The notes beneath the pieces were generated by a model. It did no database searches. It was not told the DNA's origin and saw only the letters and a list, made by a program, of their open reading frames with translations. The position numbers and the translations under genes are program-made. Below, piece by piece: positions 19,204 through 28,371 of a stretch of DNA of 64,000 nt (its first letter is position 1; every line of letters begins with the position of its first letter). The DNA comes from Mesorhizobium sp. STM 4661. Its GTDB lineage: Bacteria > Pseudomonadota > Alphaproteobacteria > Rhizobiales > Rhizobiaceae. Location of the stretch: the NCBI RefSeq assembly GCF_000359125.1, contig NZ_CAAF010000056.1, positions 78,820-142,819 on the forward strand, read 5' to 3'.

Positions 19204-19488
19204 CCGAAGCGGAAGGATTGCCGACGACGAGCAAGACAGATATCCAAAGCAATCTCACCCAATTGGGCGATAGCAACCTCGGTTCGGCAAGCCCGAAAAT
19301 GCCGTGCTGGAAAACGCTTCGAATCCGCATCATGGCTCGCCTATCGTGAGCGCTTCGCCGCTCCGCCAGGCGTGACTTGCTCTCGATACGTGCGCGAGCT
19401 CTCCGCCCGGTTTTGATTAGCCGCCGGTCGTCACCGCCGGCCGAATGGGCTTGACAAAGCAGCGCCGGCCCGTTCAATTCGGCGCATT
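19204..19488. other. intergenic region without a recognised feature
   Basis: About 285 bp between queE and the TPP riboswitch. No gene with a ribosome site was seen on either strand. A thiC promoter should lie here; TTGACA at 19452-19457 is a possible -35 box but has no convincing partner. Confidence 0.4.
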
Positions 19489-19588
19489 CACCAGGGGAGT
19501 CCCGGCAAGGGGCTGAGATACTGCTGGCTGTCGCGGCGCAGTGACCCGTTGAACCTGATCCAGTTCATACTGGCGTAGGGACGGTGCA
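19489..19588 (+). promoter_or_regulatory. TPP riboswitch (thi box) upstream of thiC
   Basis: The conserved thi-box segments are present in order: AGGGGAG, GGGCTGAGATACTG (19510-19523), GACCCGTTGAACCTGATC (19543-19560), and GGCGTAGGGACGGTGC. TPP binding should reduce expression of the thi operon. It sits 115 nt before the chosen thiC start, with AAGGAG at 19690 available for sequestration. Confidence 0.95.
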
Positions 19589-19702
19589 AGCGCTTTGCGG
19601 GAGTTCACGCCCGAGGTCCTGTTTTGGCAGGTCCACAGAAGTGTCTTTTCATCCTTCCGGCACAGAACTGGGTCTCCAATGCATGAGCAAAGGAGCCTCA
19701 CG

Positions 19703-21538
19703 ATGAATGCCTTCACCCCCGCCGTGTCGACGGGACCACTGCCCGCCTCGCGGAAAATCCACAAGCCCGGTGCCATCCACCCTCAGATCAGGGTGCCGAT
19801 GCGCGAAATCTCCGTCCATCCGACGGCGGGCGAACCGCCCGTCACCGTCTACGATCCGTCCGGCCCCTATACGGACCCGACTGTCGAAACCAGCATCGAA
19901 AAAGGCCTCGCCCGGCTTCGCCATGAATGGATTGCGGCACGCGGCGATATCGAAGCCTATGACGGCCGTCATGTCCGGCCGGAAGACAACGGATTCGCGG
20001 CGGGCGAGCGCCTGACGCCGGAATTTCCGGTCCGCAACCGGCCGCTCAGGGCCAAGGCCGGCAAGGCGGTGACACAGCTCGCCTACGCGCGCGCCGGCAT
20101 CATCACGCCCGAAATGGAGTTCGTCGCCATCCGCGAGAACCTTGGACGCGAGATCATGCGCGGCAAGCTGCCGCGCGACGGTGAAAGCTTCGGCGCCGCT
20201 ATTCCCGATTTCGTCACGCCGGAATTCGTGCGCGAAGAGGTGGCGCGCGGGCGGGCGATCATTCCCGCCAACATCAATCATCCTGAGAGCGAACCGATGA
20301 TCATCGGTCGCAATTTCCTGGTCAAGATCAACGCCAATATCGGTAACTCGGCCGTCACATCGTCGATGGCCGAAGAGGTCGAAAAGATGGTCTGGGCGAT
20401 CCGCTGGGGCGCCGATACTGTGATGGACCTGTCGACCGGCCGCAACATCCACAACATCCGCGACTGGATCGTGCGCAACGCGCCGGTGCCGATCGGCACG
20501 GTGCCGCTTTACCAGGCGCTCGAGAAGGTCGGCGGCATCGCCGAGGATCTGACCTGGGAGGTGTACCGCGACACGTTGATCGAACAGGCCGAACAAGGCG
20601 TCGACTATTTCACCATCCACGCCGGCGTGCGGCTGCACTACATCCCGCTGACCGTTGACCGGGTCACCGGTATCGTCTCGCGCGGTGGTTCGATCATGGC
20701 CAAATGGTGCCTGCACCATCACCGCGAAAGCTTCCTCTACGAGCATTTCGCAGAGATCTGCGACATCTGCCGCGCCTATGATGTGTCCTTCTCGCTCGGC
20801 GACGGCCTTCGTCCCGGCTCGATCGCCGATGCCAACGACGCGGCGCAATTCGCCGAGCTGGAAACGCTCGGCGAGCTGACGAGGATCGCCTGGGCGAAGG
20901 ACTGCCAGGTGATGATTGAAGGGCCTGGCCACGTGCCGATGCACAAGATCAAGGAGAACATGGACAAGCAGCTCGCCGTTTGCGGCGAGGCGCCGTTCTA
21001 CACGCTTGGACCGCTGACGACCGACATTGCGCCGGGCTATGACCACATCACCTCCGGCATTGGTGCTGCCATGATCGGGTGGTTCGGCACCGCCATGCTC
21101 TGCTACGTCACGCCGAAGGAACATCTCGGCCTTCCCGATCGCAACGACGTCAAGATTGGCGTGATCACCTACAAGATCGCCGCCCATGCCGCCGATCTGG
21201 CGAAGGGCCATCCGGCGGCGAAAGTCAGGGATGATGCCCTCTCCCGCGCGCGCTTCGAGTTCCGCTGGGAGGACCAATTCAACCTGTCGCTCGATCCCGA
21301 AACCGCGCGATCCTTCCACGACCAGACCTTGCCCAAGGAGGCGCACAAGCTGGCACATTTCTGCTCGATGTGCGGGCCGAAATTCTGCTCCATGCGCATT
21401 TCCCACGACATCCGCGCCGAGGCACAGAAGGAAGGCATGGCGGCGATGGCGGCGAAATACCGCGAGGGCGGCGATCTCTACGTGCCGGCGGACGAGACCG
21501 GCACACCGCTGGTGCCGGAGGCGCATGAGCGGTCATGA
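19703..21538 (+). CDS. thiC: phosphomethylpyrimidine synthase
   Basis: A 611-residue radical-SAM enzyme making HMP-phosphate from aminoimidazole ribotide. It shows MEFVAIRENLGRE, GNSAVTSSMAEEVEK, MWAIRWGAD-like and VMDLSTG stretches, IEGPGHVPMHKI, and the C-terminal 4Fe-4S site CSMCGPKFCSM. ATG 19703 has AAGGAG 7 nt upstream; an open frame reaches back to 19595 but that lies in the riboswitch leader. It is the first gene of thiC-O-S-G-E-D, all tightly coupled, and its stop overlaps thiO (ATGA). Confidence 0.96.
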   Translation: MNAFTPAVSTGPLPASRKIHKPGAIHPQIRVPMREISVHPTAGEPPVTVYDPSGPYTDPTVETSIEKGLARLRHEWIAARGDIEAYDGRHVRPEDNGFAAGERLTPEFPVRNRPLRAKAGKAVTQLAYARAGIITPEMEFVAIRENLGREIMRGKLPRDGESFGAAIPDFVTPEFVREEVARGRAIIPANINHPESEPMIIGRNFLVKINANIGNSAVTSSMAEEVEKMVWAIRWGADTVMDLSTGRNIHNIRDWIVRNAPVPIGTVPLYQALEKVGGIAEDLTWEVYRDTLIEQAEQGVDYFTIHAGVRLHYIPLTVDRVTGIVSRGGSIMAKWCLHHHRESFLYEHFAEICDICRAYDVSFSLGDGLRPGSIADANDAAQFAELETLGELTRIAWAKDCQVMIEGPGHVPMHKIKENMDKQLAVCGEAPFYTLGPLTTDIAPGYDHITSGIGAAMIGWFGTAMLCYVTPKEHLGLPDRNDVKIGVITYKIAAHAADLAKGHPAAKVRDDALSRARFEFRWEDQFNLSLDPETARSFHDQTLPKEAHKLAHFCSMCGPKFCSMRISHDIRAEAQKEGMAAMAAKYREGGDLYVPADETGTPLVPEAHERS

Positions 21539-22536
21539 GGGTGCTGGTCAAAGGGGCCGGCGTCGCCGGCCTCACCGTCGCCTTCGAACTCGCCACGCGC
21601 GGCGCGGCGGTGACAGTTGCTGAGACAAGACATGGCCTCGGCGGCAATGCGTCGTGGTTCGCCGGCGGCATGCTGGCGCCATGGTGCGAGCGCGAAAGCG
21701 CCGAGCAACCGGTGCTGGATCTCGGACGCGATGCCGCCGACTGGTGGGAGGCGGCAACGCCCGGGCAGGTGACGCGGGCCGGAACACTGGTCGTGGCCGC
21801 GCCGCGCGATGCGGGCGAACTCGACCGGTTCGCCAGCCGCACGTCGGGTCATCGGCGCGTCGATGAGGATGAAATCGCGTTGCTCGAGCCCGACCTCGCC
21901 GGTCGTTTCCGCCGCGGACTGCTCTTCTCCGACGAAGCCCATCTCGACCCGCGCCAGGCGATGGCGGCACTTCATGACAGGCTGGCGGCGATGGGAGTCG
22001 AATTCCACTTCTGCGCCGATGCCCCGGCTGTTTCCGGGTTCGGTCGTCAAATCGACTGCACGGGAATGTCCGCCGTCGATGGAAGGCTGCGTGGCGTTCG
22101 TGGCGAGATGCTGATCCTGCGTACGCCTGATGTCTCGCTGTCGCGCCCGGTCCGCCTGCTTCATCCGCGCTTTCCGCTCTATATGGTGCCACGCACCGAC
22201 CACCGTTTCATGATCGGCGCGACGATGATCGAGAGCCAGTCCACTGGACCTGTCACGGCTCGTTCAATGATGGAGCTTTTGGGGGCCGCCTATGCCCTCC
22301 ATCCGGCATTCGGCGAAGCTGACATCATTGAGACCGGCGTCGGCATTCGCCCGGCCTTTCCAGACAACCTGCCGCGTGTCGAGGCATGTGGAAGCACCGT
22401 CGCGATCAACGGGCTTTATCGCCATGGCTTTCTTCTCGCGCCCGCCATGGCGCGCCAGGCGGCCGACCTGGTTTTCAATCATGACGGAACTAAGGAGCTA
22501 GCTCATGAAACTGTTGGTCAACGGCGAAGCGCATGA
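21535..22536 (+). CDS. thiO: glycine oxidase of thiamine synthesis
   Basis: A 333-residue FAD-dependent D-amino-acid-oxidase-family protein that oxidises glycine to iminoacetate for the thiazole ring. The N-terminal dinucleotide fold VKGAGVAGLTVAFELA is clear, with GGMLAPWCE after it and a C-terminal GVGIRPAFPDNLPRV plus YRHGFLLAPA region that closes the flavin site. It starts inside the end of thiC and its 3' end overlaps thiS (start 22505) by about 30 bp. Confidence 0.92.
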   Translation: MRVLVKGAGVAGLTVAFELATRGAAVTVAETRHGLGGNASWFAGGMLAPWCERESAEQPVLDLGRDAADWWEAATPGQVTRAGTLVVAAPRDAGELDRFASRTSGHRRVDEDEIALLEPDLAGRFRRGLLFSDEAHLDPRQAMAALHDRLAAMGVEFHFCADAPAVSGFGRQIDCTGMSAVDGRLRGVRGEMLILRTPDVSLSRPVRLLHPRFPLYMVPRTDHRFMIGATMIESQSTGPVTARSMMELLGAAYALHPAFGEADIIETGVGIRPAFPDNLPRVEACGSTVAINGLYRHGFLLAPAMARQAADLVFNHDGTKELAHETVGQRRSA

Positions 22537-22702
22537 GGTTGCCGCCAACACCCTGGCCGAGCTGCTTGCCGCGCTCGACTATGAGGGCGATTGGCTGGCG
22601 ACCGCCGTCAACAGCGACCTCGTGCACAAAGCCAACCGGGCGGAATTCCGGTTGAGCGACGGCGATCGGATCGAAATCCTTTCGCCGATGCAGGGAGGCT
22701 AG
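22505..22702 (+). CDS. thiS: sulfur carrier protein ThiS
   Basis: A 65-residue ubiquitin-like sulfur carrier ending in the obligatory Gly-Gly (ILSPMQGG). The terminal glycine is adenylated and thiocarboxylated (normally by ThiF/MoeB-type enzymes, not encoded here) and gives its sulfur to thiazole in ThiG. GGAG lies 9-12 nt upstream (22493-22496). It overlaps the end of thiO and ends one base before thiG. Confidence 0.93.
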   Translation: MKLLVNGEAHEVAANTLAELLAALDYEGDWLATAVNSDLVHKANRAEFRLSDGDRIEILSPMQGG

Positions 22703-22703
22703 C

Positions 22704-23477
22704 ATGTTCGAACTTTTCGGAACGTCGCTTCCCTCGCGGCTGCTTCTCGGCACGGCTCAGTATCCTTCACCGGCCATCCTTGCCGATGCGGTCAAGGCGT
22801 CGGGCACATCGGTGGTGACAGTCTCGTTGCGGCGTGAGATGGCAGGCGGGAGGGCCGGCGAAAAATTCTGGTCGTTGATCCGCGCGCTCGGCACGAGAAT
22901 CCTTCCCAACACTGCCGGCTGCCACTCCGTCAAGGAAGCGGTCACGACCGCGAAGATGGCGCGCGAAGTGTTCGGCACGAGCTGGATCAAGCTCGAAGTG
23001 ATCGGCAACCAGGACACGCTGCAACCGGACGTGTTCGGCCTGGTCGAAGCCGCGCGCATCCTGTGCGAGGACGGTTTTACGGTATTTCCCTATACCACCG
23101 ACGACCTTGTTGTCGCCGAGCGGCTGCTGGAGGCGGGCTGCAAGGTCCTGATGCCGTGGTGCGCACCGATCGGTTCCGCCCTCGGGCCGGTCAACATCAT
23201 GGCACTGCGTTCGATGCGCGGACACTTCCCGGATGTCCCGCTGATTGTGGATGCGGGGCTCGGACGGCCGTCGCACGCGGCAACCGTCATGGAACTCGGC
23301 TTTGACGCCGTGCTGCTGAACACCGCGGTCGCCAGGGCGGCTGATCCGGTCGGCATGGCGCGTGCGTTCGGCAAGGCTGTCGAAGCCGGCCGTGAAGCTT
23401 ACAGCTCGGGAATGCTCGAACCGCGCGACGTCGCCGTGCCATCGACGCCGACAATTGGCAGGGCGGTTTTTTCATGA
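22704..23477 (+). CDS. thiG: thiazole synthase
   Basis: A 257-residue TIM barrel that condenses iminoacetate, deoxyxylulose-phosphate and ThiS-COSH. It shows GTAQYPSP, PNTAGCHS, WIKLEVIGN with the Schiff-base lysine, PWCAPIGS, VDAGLGRPSHA and VLLNTAVARA. GGGAGG lies just before ATG 22704. The stop overlaps the thiE start by 4 bp. Confidence 0.95.
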   Translation: MFELFGTSLPSRLLLGTAQYPSPAILADAVKASGTSVVTVSLRREMAGGRAGEKFWSLIRALGTRILPNTAGCHSVKEAVTTAKMAREVFGTSWIKLEVIGNQDTLQPDVFGLVEAARILCEDGFTVFPYTTDDLVVAERLLEAGCKVLMPWCAPIGSALGPVNIMALRSMRGHFPDVPLIVDAGLGRPSHAATVMELGFDAVLLNTAVARAADPVGMARAFGKAVEAGREAYSSGMLEPRDVAVPSTPTIGRAVFS

Positions 23478-24079
23478 AACTCGATCCCTTCTACCTGATC
23501 GTCGACAGCGCTGCCTGGATCGAACGGCTGGTCCCACTCGGCGTCAAGCTGGTTCAGCTTCGCATCAAGACCATGGATGAGGCCGGGTTGCGCGCGGAGA
23601 TCCGCAAGGCAAAGGCCTTGTGCGCCCAAAACCGTTGCCAGCTCATCGTCAACGACCACTGGCGCCTGGCAATCGAGGAAGGCTGCGACTTCGTCCACCT
23701 TGGCCAGGAGGATTTGCAGACCGCCGATCGTTCGCGGATTCGGGTAGCCGGCGTGAGGCTCGGACTGAGCACACATGATGATATCGAACTGGAAACGGCG
23801 ATGGCCGCCGGGCCGGACTATATCGCGCTTGGGCCGATCTATCGAACCATCCTGAAGACGATGAAATGGGCGCCGCAGGGACTCGAACGGATCAGAGAAT
23901 GGAAGCATCGGGTAGCGCCAATCCCATTGGTCGCCATTGGCGGTCTCAACCCTGACAGGCTCAACGGTGTTTTCGCGGCGGACGCCGATAGCGCGGCAGT
24001 GGTCACCGATATCACGCTGAATGCCGACCCCGAAGCGCGCACGCGAGAATGGATCGAAAAGACGGAGCGATGGCGCTGA
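23474..24079 (+). CDS. thiE: thiamine-phosphate synthase
   Basis: A 201-residue TIM-barrel enzyme joining HMP-PP and thiazole phosphate. It shows VKLVQLRIKTMDEAGL, LIVNDHWRLAIEEGCDFVHL, LGQEDL, ALGPIYRT and VAIGGLNP, matching the ThiE order. IYRTILKTMKW stands where most ThiE have IFPTxTK, a known variation in alphaproteobacterial ThiE-like proteins. Its start lies within the end of thiG and its 3' end overlaps thiD by 10 bp. Confidence 0.92.
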   Translation: MKLDPFYLIVDSAAWIERLVPLGVKLVQLRIKTMDEAGLRAEIRKAKALCAQNRCQLIVNDHWRLAIEEGCDFVHLGQEDLQTADRSRIRVAGVRLGLSTHDDIELETAMAAGPDYIALGPIYRTILKTMKWAPQGLERIREWKHRVAPIPLVAIGGLNPDRLNGVFAADADSAAVVTDITLNADPEARTREWIEKTERWR

Positions 24080-24840
24080 GGCGGGAACCGCATGTCCTTG
24101 TCGTTGGCGGATCGGACTCCAGCGGTGGAGCTGGAATTGCCCGCGATATAGAAACGGTTTCCGCCTTCGGGCTGCGCAGTTGTCTTGCCATCACCGCCGT
24201 GACAGTCCAGACGCACTCGGCTGTCGAGCACGTCAAGCTTGTGCCGTCGGAGCTTGTCGCCGCTCAGATGCGCGCCGCGTTCGCTGCCAACGCTGTCGCG
24301 GCCGTCAAGATAGGCATGATTGGGACATCGGCGGCTGTTGAGGCAGTCGGCGCTGTTTTGGTCAACCGCCAAGTGCCTGTGATACTCGACCCGGTCCTGG
24401 CCTCTACCTCGGGACGCAATCTGCTGGCGGACGATGCCATTAATATGCTGCGCCACGATCTGATGCCGATCTGCCGGCTTGTAACGCCTAACCTGGTCGA
24501 GCTGGCTGCGTTTACCGGCTCGTCACCGGCCGCGGACGAAGAAGGGGCTTGTCGTCAGGCTGAAGAGCTATCGAGGACGGTGAGGACCGCCGTACTCGTC
24601 AAGGGCGGCCATGCACAAGGAACCCGTTGCGTCGACGTGCTTTTGCAGCCGAACCAACCTGCAGTTCGGTTTGAGGCGCCCCGCTTGCCGCGAGAGATGC
24701 GCGGAACGGGTTGCATGATGGCCAGCGCAGTCGCCGCCTCGCTTGCTCTTGGAGCGTCGCTGGAAGCGAGCGTGCGCCAAGCCAAGCAACATGTTTTCGA
24801 TGCGCTTGCCGGATCGAAGGATATCGGGCCGATAAGCTGA
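24070..24840 (+). CDS. thiD: hydroxymethylpyrimidine / phosphomethylpyrimidine kinase
   Basis: A 256-residue ribokinase-fold enzyme phosphorylating HMP and HMP-P. It shows VVGGSDSSGGAGIARD, VTPNLVE, VLVKGGHAQGT and the catalytic GTGCMMASAVAA motif. ATG 24070 (GGAG just upstream) is preferred over ATG 24049, which would add seven residues inside thiE. It is the last gene of the operon; its stop codon lies within a strong hairpin. Confidence 0.93.
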   Translation: MALRREPHVLVVGGSDSSGGAGIARDIETVSAFGLRSCLAITAVTVQTHSAVEHVKLVPSELVAAQMRAAFAANAVAAVKIGMIGTSAAVEAVGAVLVNRQVPVILDPVLASTSGRNLLADDAINMLRHDLMPICRLVTPNLVELAAFTGSSPAADEEGACRQAEELSRTVRTAVLVKGGHAQGTRCVDVLLQPNQPAVRFEAPRLPREMRGTGCMMASAVAASLALGASLEASVRQAKQHVFDALAGSKDIGPIS

Positions 24841-24849
24841 TCGGCCCGA
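24824..24849 (+). terminator. hairpin at the end of the thi operon
   Basis: A perfect 10-bp stem TCGGGCCGAT/ATCGGCCCGA with loop AAGCTG includes the thiD stop codon. No U-tract follows, so it may be an RNA-protecting or weak termination structure rather than a standard intrinsic terminator. Confidence 0.5.
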
Positions 24850-25098
24850 ACGTATCCAACGCTCCGATCAAGTCTGGCAGGCGATCGTGGGTCTACTCCT
24901 AGGACATGAAGGCCCTATCGGGGTGAGAATGCGGCATACACGGTCGCTTTCGCCTATGAACAACACGCCGCTTCGAGGAGGAAGCCGCATGCCTCTGTGC
25001 CAACCGGTTGATGGGTCATCCGAAACCCGCACCTAGTCGTCGCTAGCGACAGCATGCCGCTTGGCACGTTGTTGGGTGAGCGAACGTTCGAACCGGGG

Positions 25099-26127
25099 TT
25101 AGCCAACTCGAGCCATAATTGCGGATTGAATCGCCGTTGCGGTATATAGGGAAGCATCTAACGACAGATTCCCAAACGCCGGTTGACAAAGGAGGTAGTT
25201 TGCACCCGCCGCTTCCAGCTGATCAAGAAGAGCTTGTCCCGCAGATGCTGCCGTTCCTACTACGCACAATTCCTTCTCGATTGCTGCATCGAAGGTCAGC
25301 GGCAGGTTTGGTGGAGTCGGCATGGCATTGAGATCATAAAGGAATTTAAAGCTCTTGAGCCACCGTTCGTAAGCAGGTGCGGCGAGTGAACGTGCATCTG
25401 TTTCAGAACGCCCAATCACGACCATTCGGAGCAATCCAAGAAATGGCGCTTGGTCGTCCGCCTCACTTGTGTGCTCTCGACCGGCGCGGAAGGCATCAGT
25501 GATTCTTCTAACGGAAGAGGAAGGTCCCACGCACGCTATGTTCATGCCATTCGCAGCGGCCCAGACTGCCGATTCCGGTCGATTGGTGGCGATCCAAGTC
25601 GGCGGATGTGGACGCTGATGAGTTCTTAGCGTCAGCGGAACGCTGTTCAACTCAAAATGGCGACCTTGATACGATAGCGTGCCGCCCTTCAGCGCATTGA
25701 TAAGAATTTCGCTGGCTTCCGCATAGTGGTTTGGCGCCACGTCCGAGCCAATCCCGAAGTAACCCAATTCGATCGGGAGCGAGCCACGCCCTATCCCAAG
25801 TTCGAGCCTGCCACCGCTCAATTGGTCCAGCATACAGATCTCTTCGAACGCACGTAGCGGATGATAGAGGGCAAGCAACATTACCAACGGTCCGACACGA
25901 AGGCGCCGGGTTCGCTGGGCTACGCTCGACAAGAACAGATTCGGTGAGGGACCTCTCCCATGTGGGGTACAATGGTGCTCTGCGAGATGATATGCATAGA
26001 ACCCAAGGTGATCGCACGCCTCCGCTAACATCAGGCGATCTTCGTACTGTCGGGCGATATCGGGGCCGTCCTCGTCCAGATGATCGAAGATTCCGACAGC
26101 TAGGCCTGAAGGAAAGGCCTTATCCAT
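25099..26127 (-). CDS. luciferase-like (LLM class) flavin-dependent oxidoreductase
   Basis: A 342-residue bacterial-luciferase-like TIM barrel using reduced flavin. It shows FYAYHLAEHHC, GPLVMLLALYHPLR, MLDQLSGGRLELGIGRG and a C-terminal GTAASAGQALLDQLEAAGANY. These are the usual positions for family members annotated as alkanal or xenobiotic monooxygenases; the real substrate is unknown. ATG 26127 is chosen over an upstream in-frame start since GGAG lies 8 nt before and the resulting protein starts like its family. It follows hisC on the same strand with a 123-bp gap and could be co-transcribed. Confidence 0.85.
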   Translation of the reverse strand: MDKAFPSGLAVGIFDHLDEDGPDIARQYEDRLMLAEACDHLGFYAYHLAEHHCTPHGRGPSPNLFLSSVAQRTRRLRVGPLVMLLALYHPLRAFEEICMLDQLSGGRLELGIGRGSLPIELGYFGIGSDVAPNHYAEASEILINALKGGTLSYQGRHFELNSVPLTLRTHQRPHPPTWIATNRPESAVWAAANGMNIACVGPSSSVRRITDAFRAGREHTSEADDQAPFLGLLRMVVIGRSETDARSLAAPAYERWLKSFKFLYDLNAMPTPPNLPLTFDAAIEKELCVVGTAASAGQALLDQLEAAGANYLLCQPAFGNLSLDASLYTATAIQSAIMARVG

Positions 26128-26250
26128 GATATTGTCTCCATTTTTGACGCAACAAGTCCTGCTTGCGTATTCCAAGCAATTTAAAGGTTTCTCGCTTGTG
26201 TAATCGCTCGGATTATTGCCTGCGAAATGCTAAAGCAGAGCCTTAACAAC

Positions 26251-27360
26251 CTAATGCGGGGGCCTTGACATATTCAATATTCTACTAATACGACTAGCGG
26301 CACGAAGAAACGCATCCATTTGCTCTTTTGTACCGATGCTGACGCGGATGTAATTTTCCAAACCTTTATCGGGAAAGACGGCAACAAGTATTTTTTGCCT
26401 TGCAAAGGCTGATTGCCACCATGAGCCGTCCTGTCCCGTTGGCACGCGGGCAAGCAAGAAGTTTGCGTGGGAAGGGATTACGGAAAATCCAAGTTGCGAC
26501 AGCGCGAGCGTCACTCGCCGTCGTTCATGCCTGATGTGTCTGTGGTTGTCTGCATAGGCGGCGCGGTGCGCAAGGACGCTGATACCAACCGCCTGCCCGA
26601 TCACATTCATGTTGAAGACGTTCTGGATGTTGCGTAGCCTGCCGATAATTTCAGGGTGACCGAAACCGAAACCGACGCGAACGCCGGCGGCAGCATAGCT
26701 TTTCGAAAATGTCCTTAAGACCAGAAGGTTCGAATAGCGATTGATGAGGCGTAGACCATTCTCGGGTGCAAAGTCGACGTAGGCCTCATCCAGCACAATC
26801 AAGCGGTCCGATTTCGCTACCAGGCGTTCGATATCGGCCACCGGAACGAACGTTCCAGTCGGATTGTTCGGATTGGCTAACAGAATGAACTTGGCGTCCT
26901 TTGCAGGACCGAAGAGCAATTGCTCCATCGGCAAGGAATTATCTTCGCTAAATTCGATTTCGACAAATTGAGCACCCTGCAACGTTGCAAGTTTGCGGTT
27001 GAACGAAAAGCCTGGCGACATCATCGCCACGCTATCCCCCGGGGCAAGGAATGCTCTGTAGACAAGTCCAAGCAGTTCAGACGATCCGTTGCCGGCGATC
27101 ACCTGATCCAGGGAGACGTTGTAGGCATTCGCGGCTGCTTCCCTCAAGCTGATGTTATCGTCTTCTGGATATAGATACTGCCGTTCGAGAGCTGCAATCG
27201 CACTTTGCATTATGATTGCCGGAAGCGGGAAGGGGTTTTCATTCGTGTTTAGTTTTACCCAACTTGAATCCGGCGCTGGTGTATCGGATGGCAGAGCATC
27301 TAACTGTCTCGCCACTTGCGAAAGAGACGAAAGCACACTCTGAAGTTTTGCATCGGACAT
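26251..27360 (-). CDS. hisC: histidinol-phosphate aminotransferase-like enzyme
   Basis: A 369-residue class I/II PLP aminotransferase. It shows KLNTNENPFPLP, GNGSSELLGL, LANPNNPTG, VLDEAYVDF, the PLP-lysine motif TFSKSYAAAGVRVGFG, and the substrate arginine near the C-terminus in YIRVSIG. All catalytic residues are present. No other his genes accompany it, so on a mobile island it is probably a second copy with either backup histidine synthesis or an aromatic/imidazole amino-acid transamination role. The partner oxidoreductase downstream hints at a small specialised pathway (inference). Confidence 0.88.
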   Translation of the reverse strand: MSDAKLQSVLSSLSQVARQLDALPSDTPAPDSSWVKLNTNENPFPLPAIIMQSAIAALERQYLYPEDDNISLREAAANAYNVSLDQVIAGNGSSELLGLVYRAFLAPGDSVAMMSPGFSFNRKLATLQGAQFVEIEFSEDNSLPMEQLLFGPAKDAKFILLANPNNPTGTFVPVADIERLVAKSDRLIVLDEAYVDFAPENGLRLINRYSNLLVLRTFSKSYAAAGVRVGFGFGHPEIIGRLRNIQNVFNMNVIGQAVGISVLAHRAAYADNHRHIRHERRRVTLALSQLGFSVIPSHANFLLARVPTGQDGSWWQSAFARQKILVAVFPDKGLENYIRVSIGTKEQMDAFLRAASRISRILNMSRPPH

Positions 27361-27589
27361 GTTTTTCTCCGTTTCAGTCGCAGAGGGAATCCGGGATGAA
27401 CTGATGGTCTAGAGCAGATGGCCGACCGACGGTTCGTTCACACCGCCGTTGTCAGCACATTGATCCCGTGAGGTCGGGCGGGCTGTCCTCCCGGGTCGGA
27501 TTGGCCCGACCCTCAGGTCCGCATCCACTCGTCATCGGGCCAAGGCTCCGCCAACCACCAATGCTTGATTTGTCCCTGATATTTGCCTC

Positions 27590-28225
27590 GGTCGGCCTTT
27601 CAAGGACGCTTGATCTGATGCCGTATTTCCTCAGCGTGTATCCAATCTGGCGCGGCGTCAGTCCAAGCAGGCGCCGCCTTTGCCTGCACTGAGCCACATC
27701 TCTCCACGGCCGCGATGACACGCTCGCGATTTGACATACTCGTACCTTTAAAGAGGCTGCGCTGGCAGGCGCCAGCGGTGCCTGGTCGCTGAGGACGGAC
27801 GGGACCGTAGCGGCGGCCGAAGGAGCAGCCTCAGTCGGCCGCGTGGCCAACCTGTCTGGCATCATCGGCCCCAGTTGCAGCACCTTGTTGCCCGGTCCGC
27901 TCTTCCACGGCGCCGCGGAAAAACACTGTCCGTGGCAGCAGTCAAAGTCGTTTCTGCCGATTGACGCTCCCGCTGCCAGGAACATGCGATGCAGCTTCAC
28001 TGTCTGCCCAAGCAGATTGGCGATTGTGGTGAGGAGGCGGAGGTCGTAATCGAGGAGGGAACCTGATTTGTTGTCCAGGATGCGGTCGATGGTCGGCGTG
28101 CCCACGACGTTCGCATCGACGCGAACGGGTACGCCGATGAACGACACTTTCATGTTGTCGGACGCCCCGAGTACGTCCTTGTCGGCGGCGTTGAAAGCAA
28201 GCGCGAAAAAAGCCCTGGCCGTAAG
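27590..28225 (-). pseudogene. nifA: nifA remnant lacking the whole AAA+ domain
   Basis: On the minus strand, FFALAFNAADKDVLGASDN followed by MKVSFIGVPVRVDANVVGT and LLTTIANLLGQTVKLHR is the end of the NifA GAF domain. It runs directly into GASIGRNDFDCCHGQCF, the cysteine-containing linker normally found about 240 residues later, and then PLAPASAASLK and the helix-turn-helix piece LLGLTPRQIGYTLRKYGI. The central sigma-54-interacting ATPase domain is cleanly missing and the C-terminal part has extra frameshifts (RERVIAAVERCGSVQAKAA lies in a different frame). It cannot activate transcription. Upstream of the GAF end the frame also decays. Confidence 0.8.
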
Positions 28226-28371
28226 TCGGGGCGCTGCAACGTAGTCGAGTGCACAGCGGTGCGATGCCTTGCCATGGGTTTCCTTTCATGAAGCGCGATC
28301 GTCGACTGGCTCTGCACGCCGCAACCGCACGTTGATTCAACGAGACGGGAATGGGGCGGGAGAGTCAATCG

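Noticed and set aside
19649..21526. Open frame of about 625 codons on the minus strand opposite thiC
   Set aside because: It is the antisense shadow of thiC in GC-rich DNA; His/Arg/Asp-rich composition, no motif and no ribosome site.
25062..25076. TGGCACG followed by TTGTTGGG, resembling a sigma-54 promoter
   Set aside because: The -12 position has GG instead of GC, no NifA UAS lies near, and no gene starts downstream on that strand.
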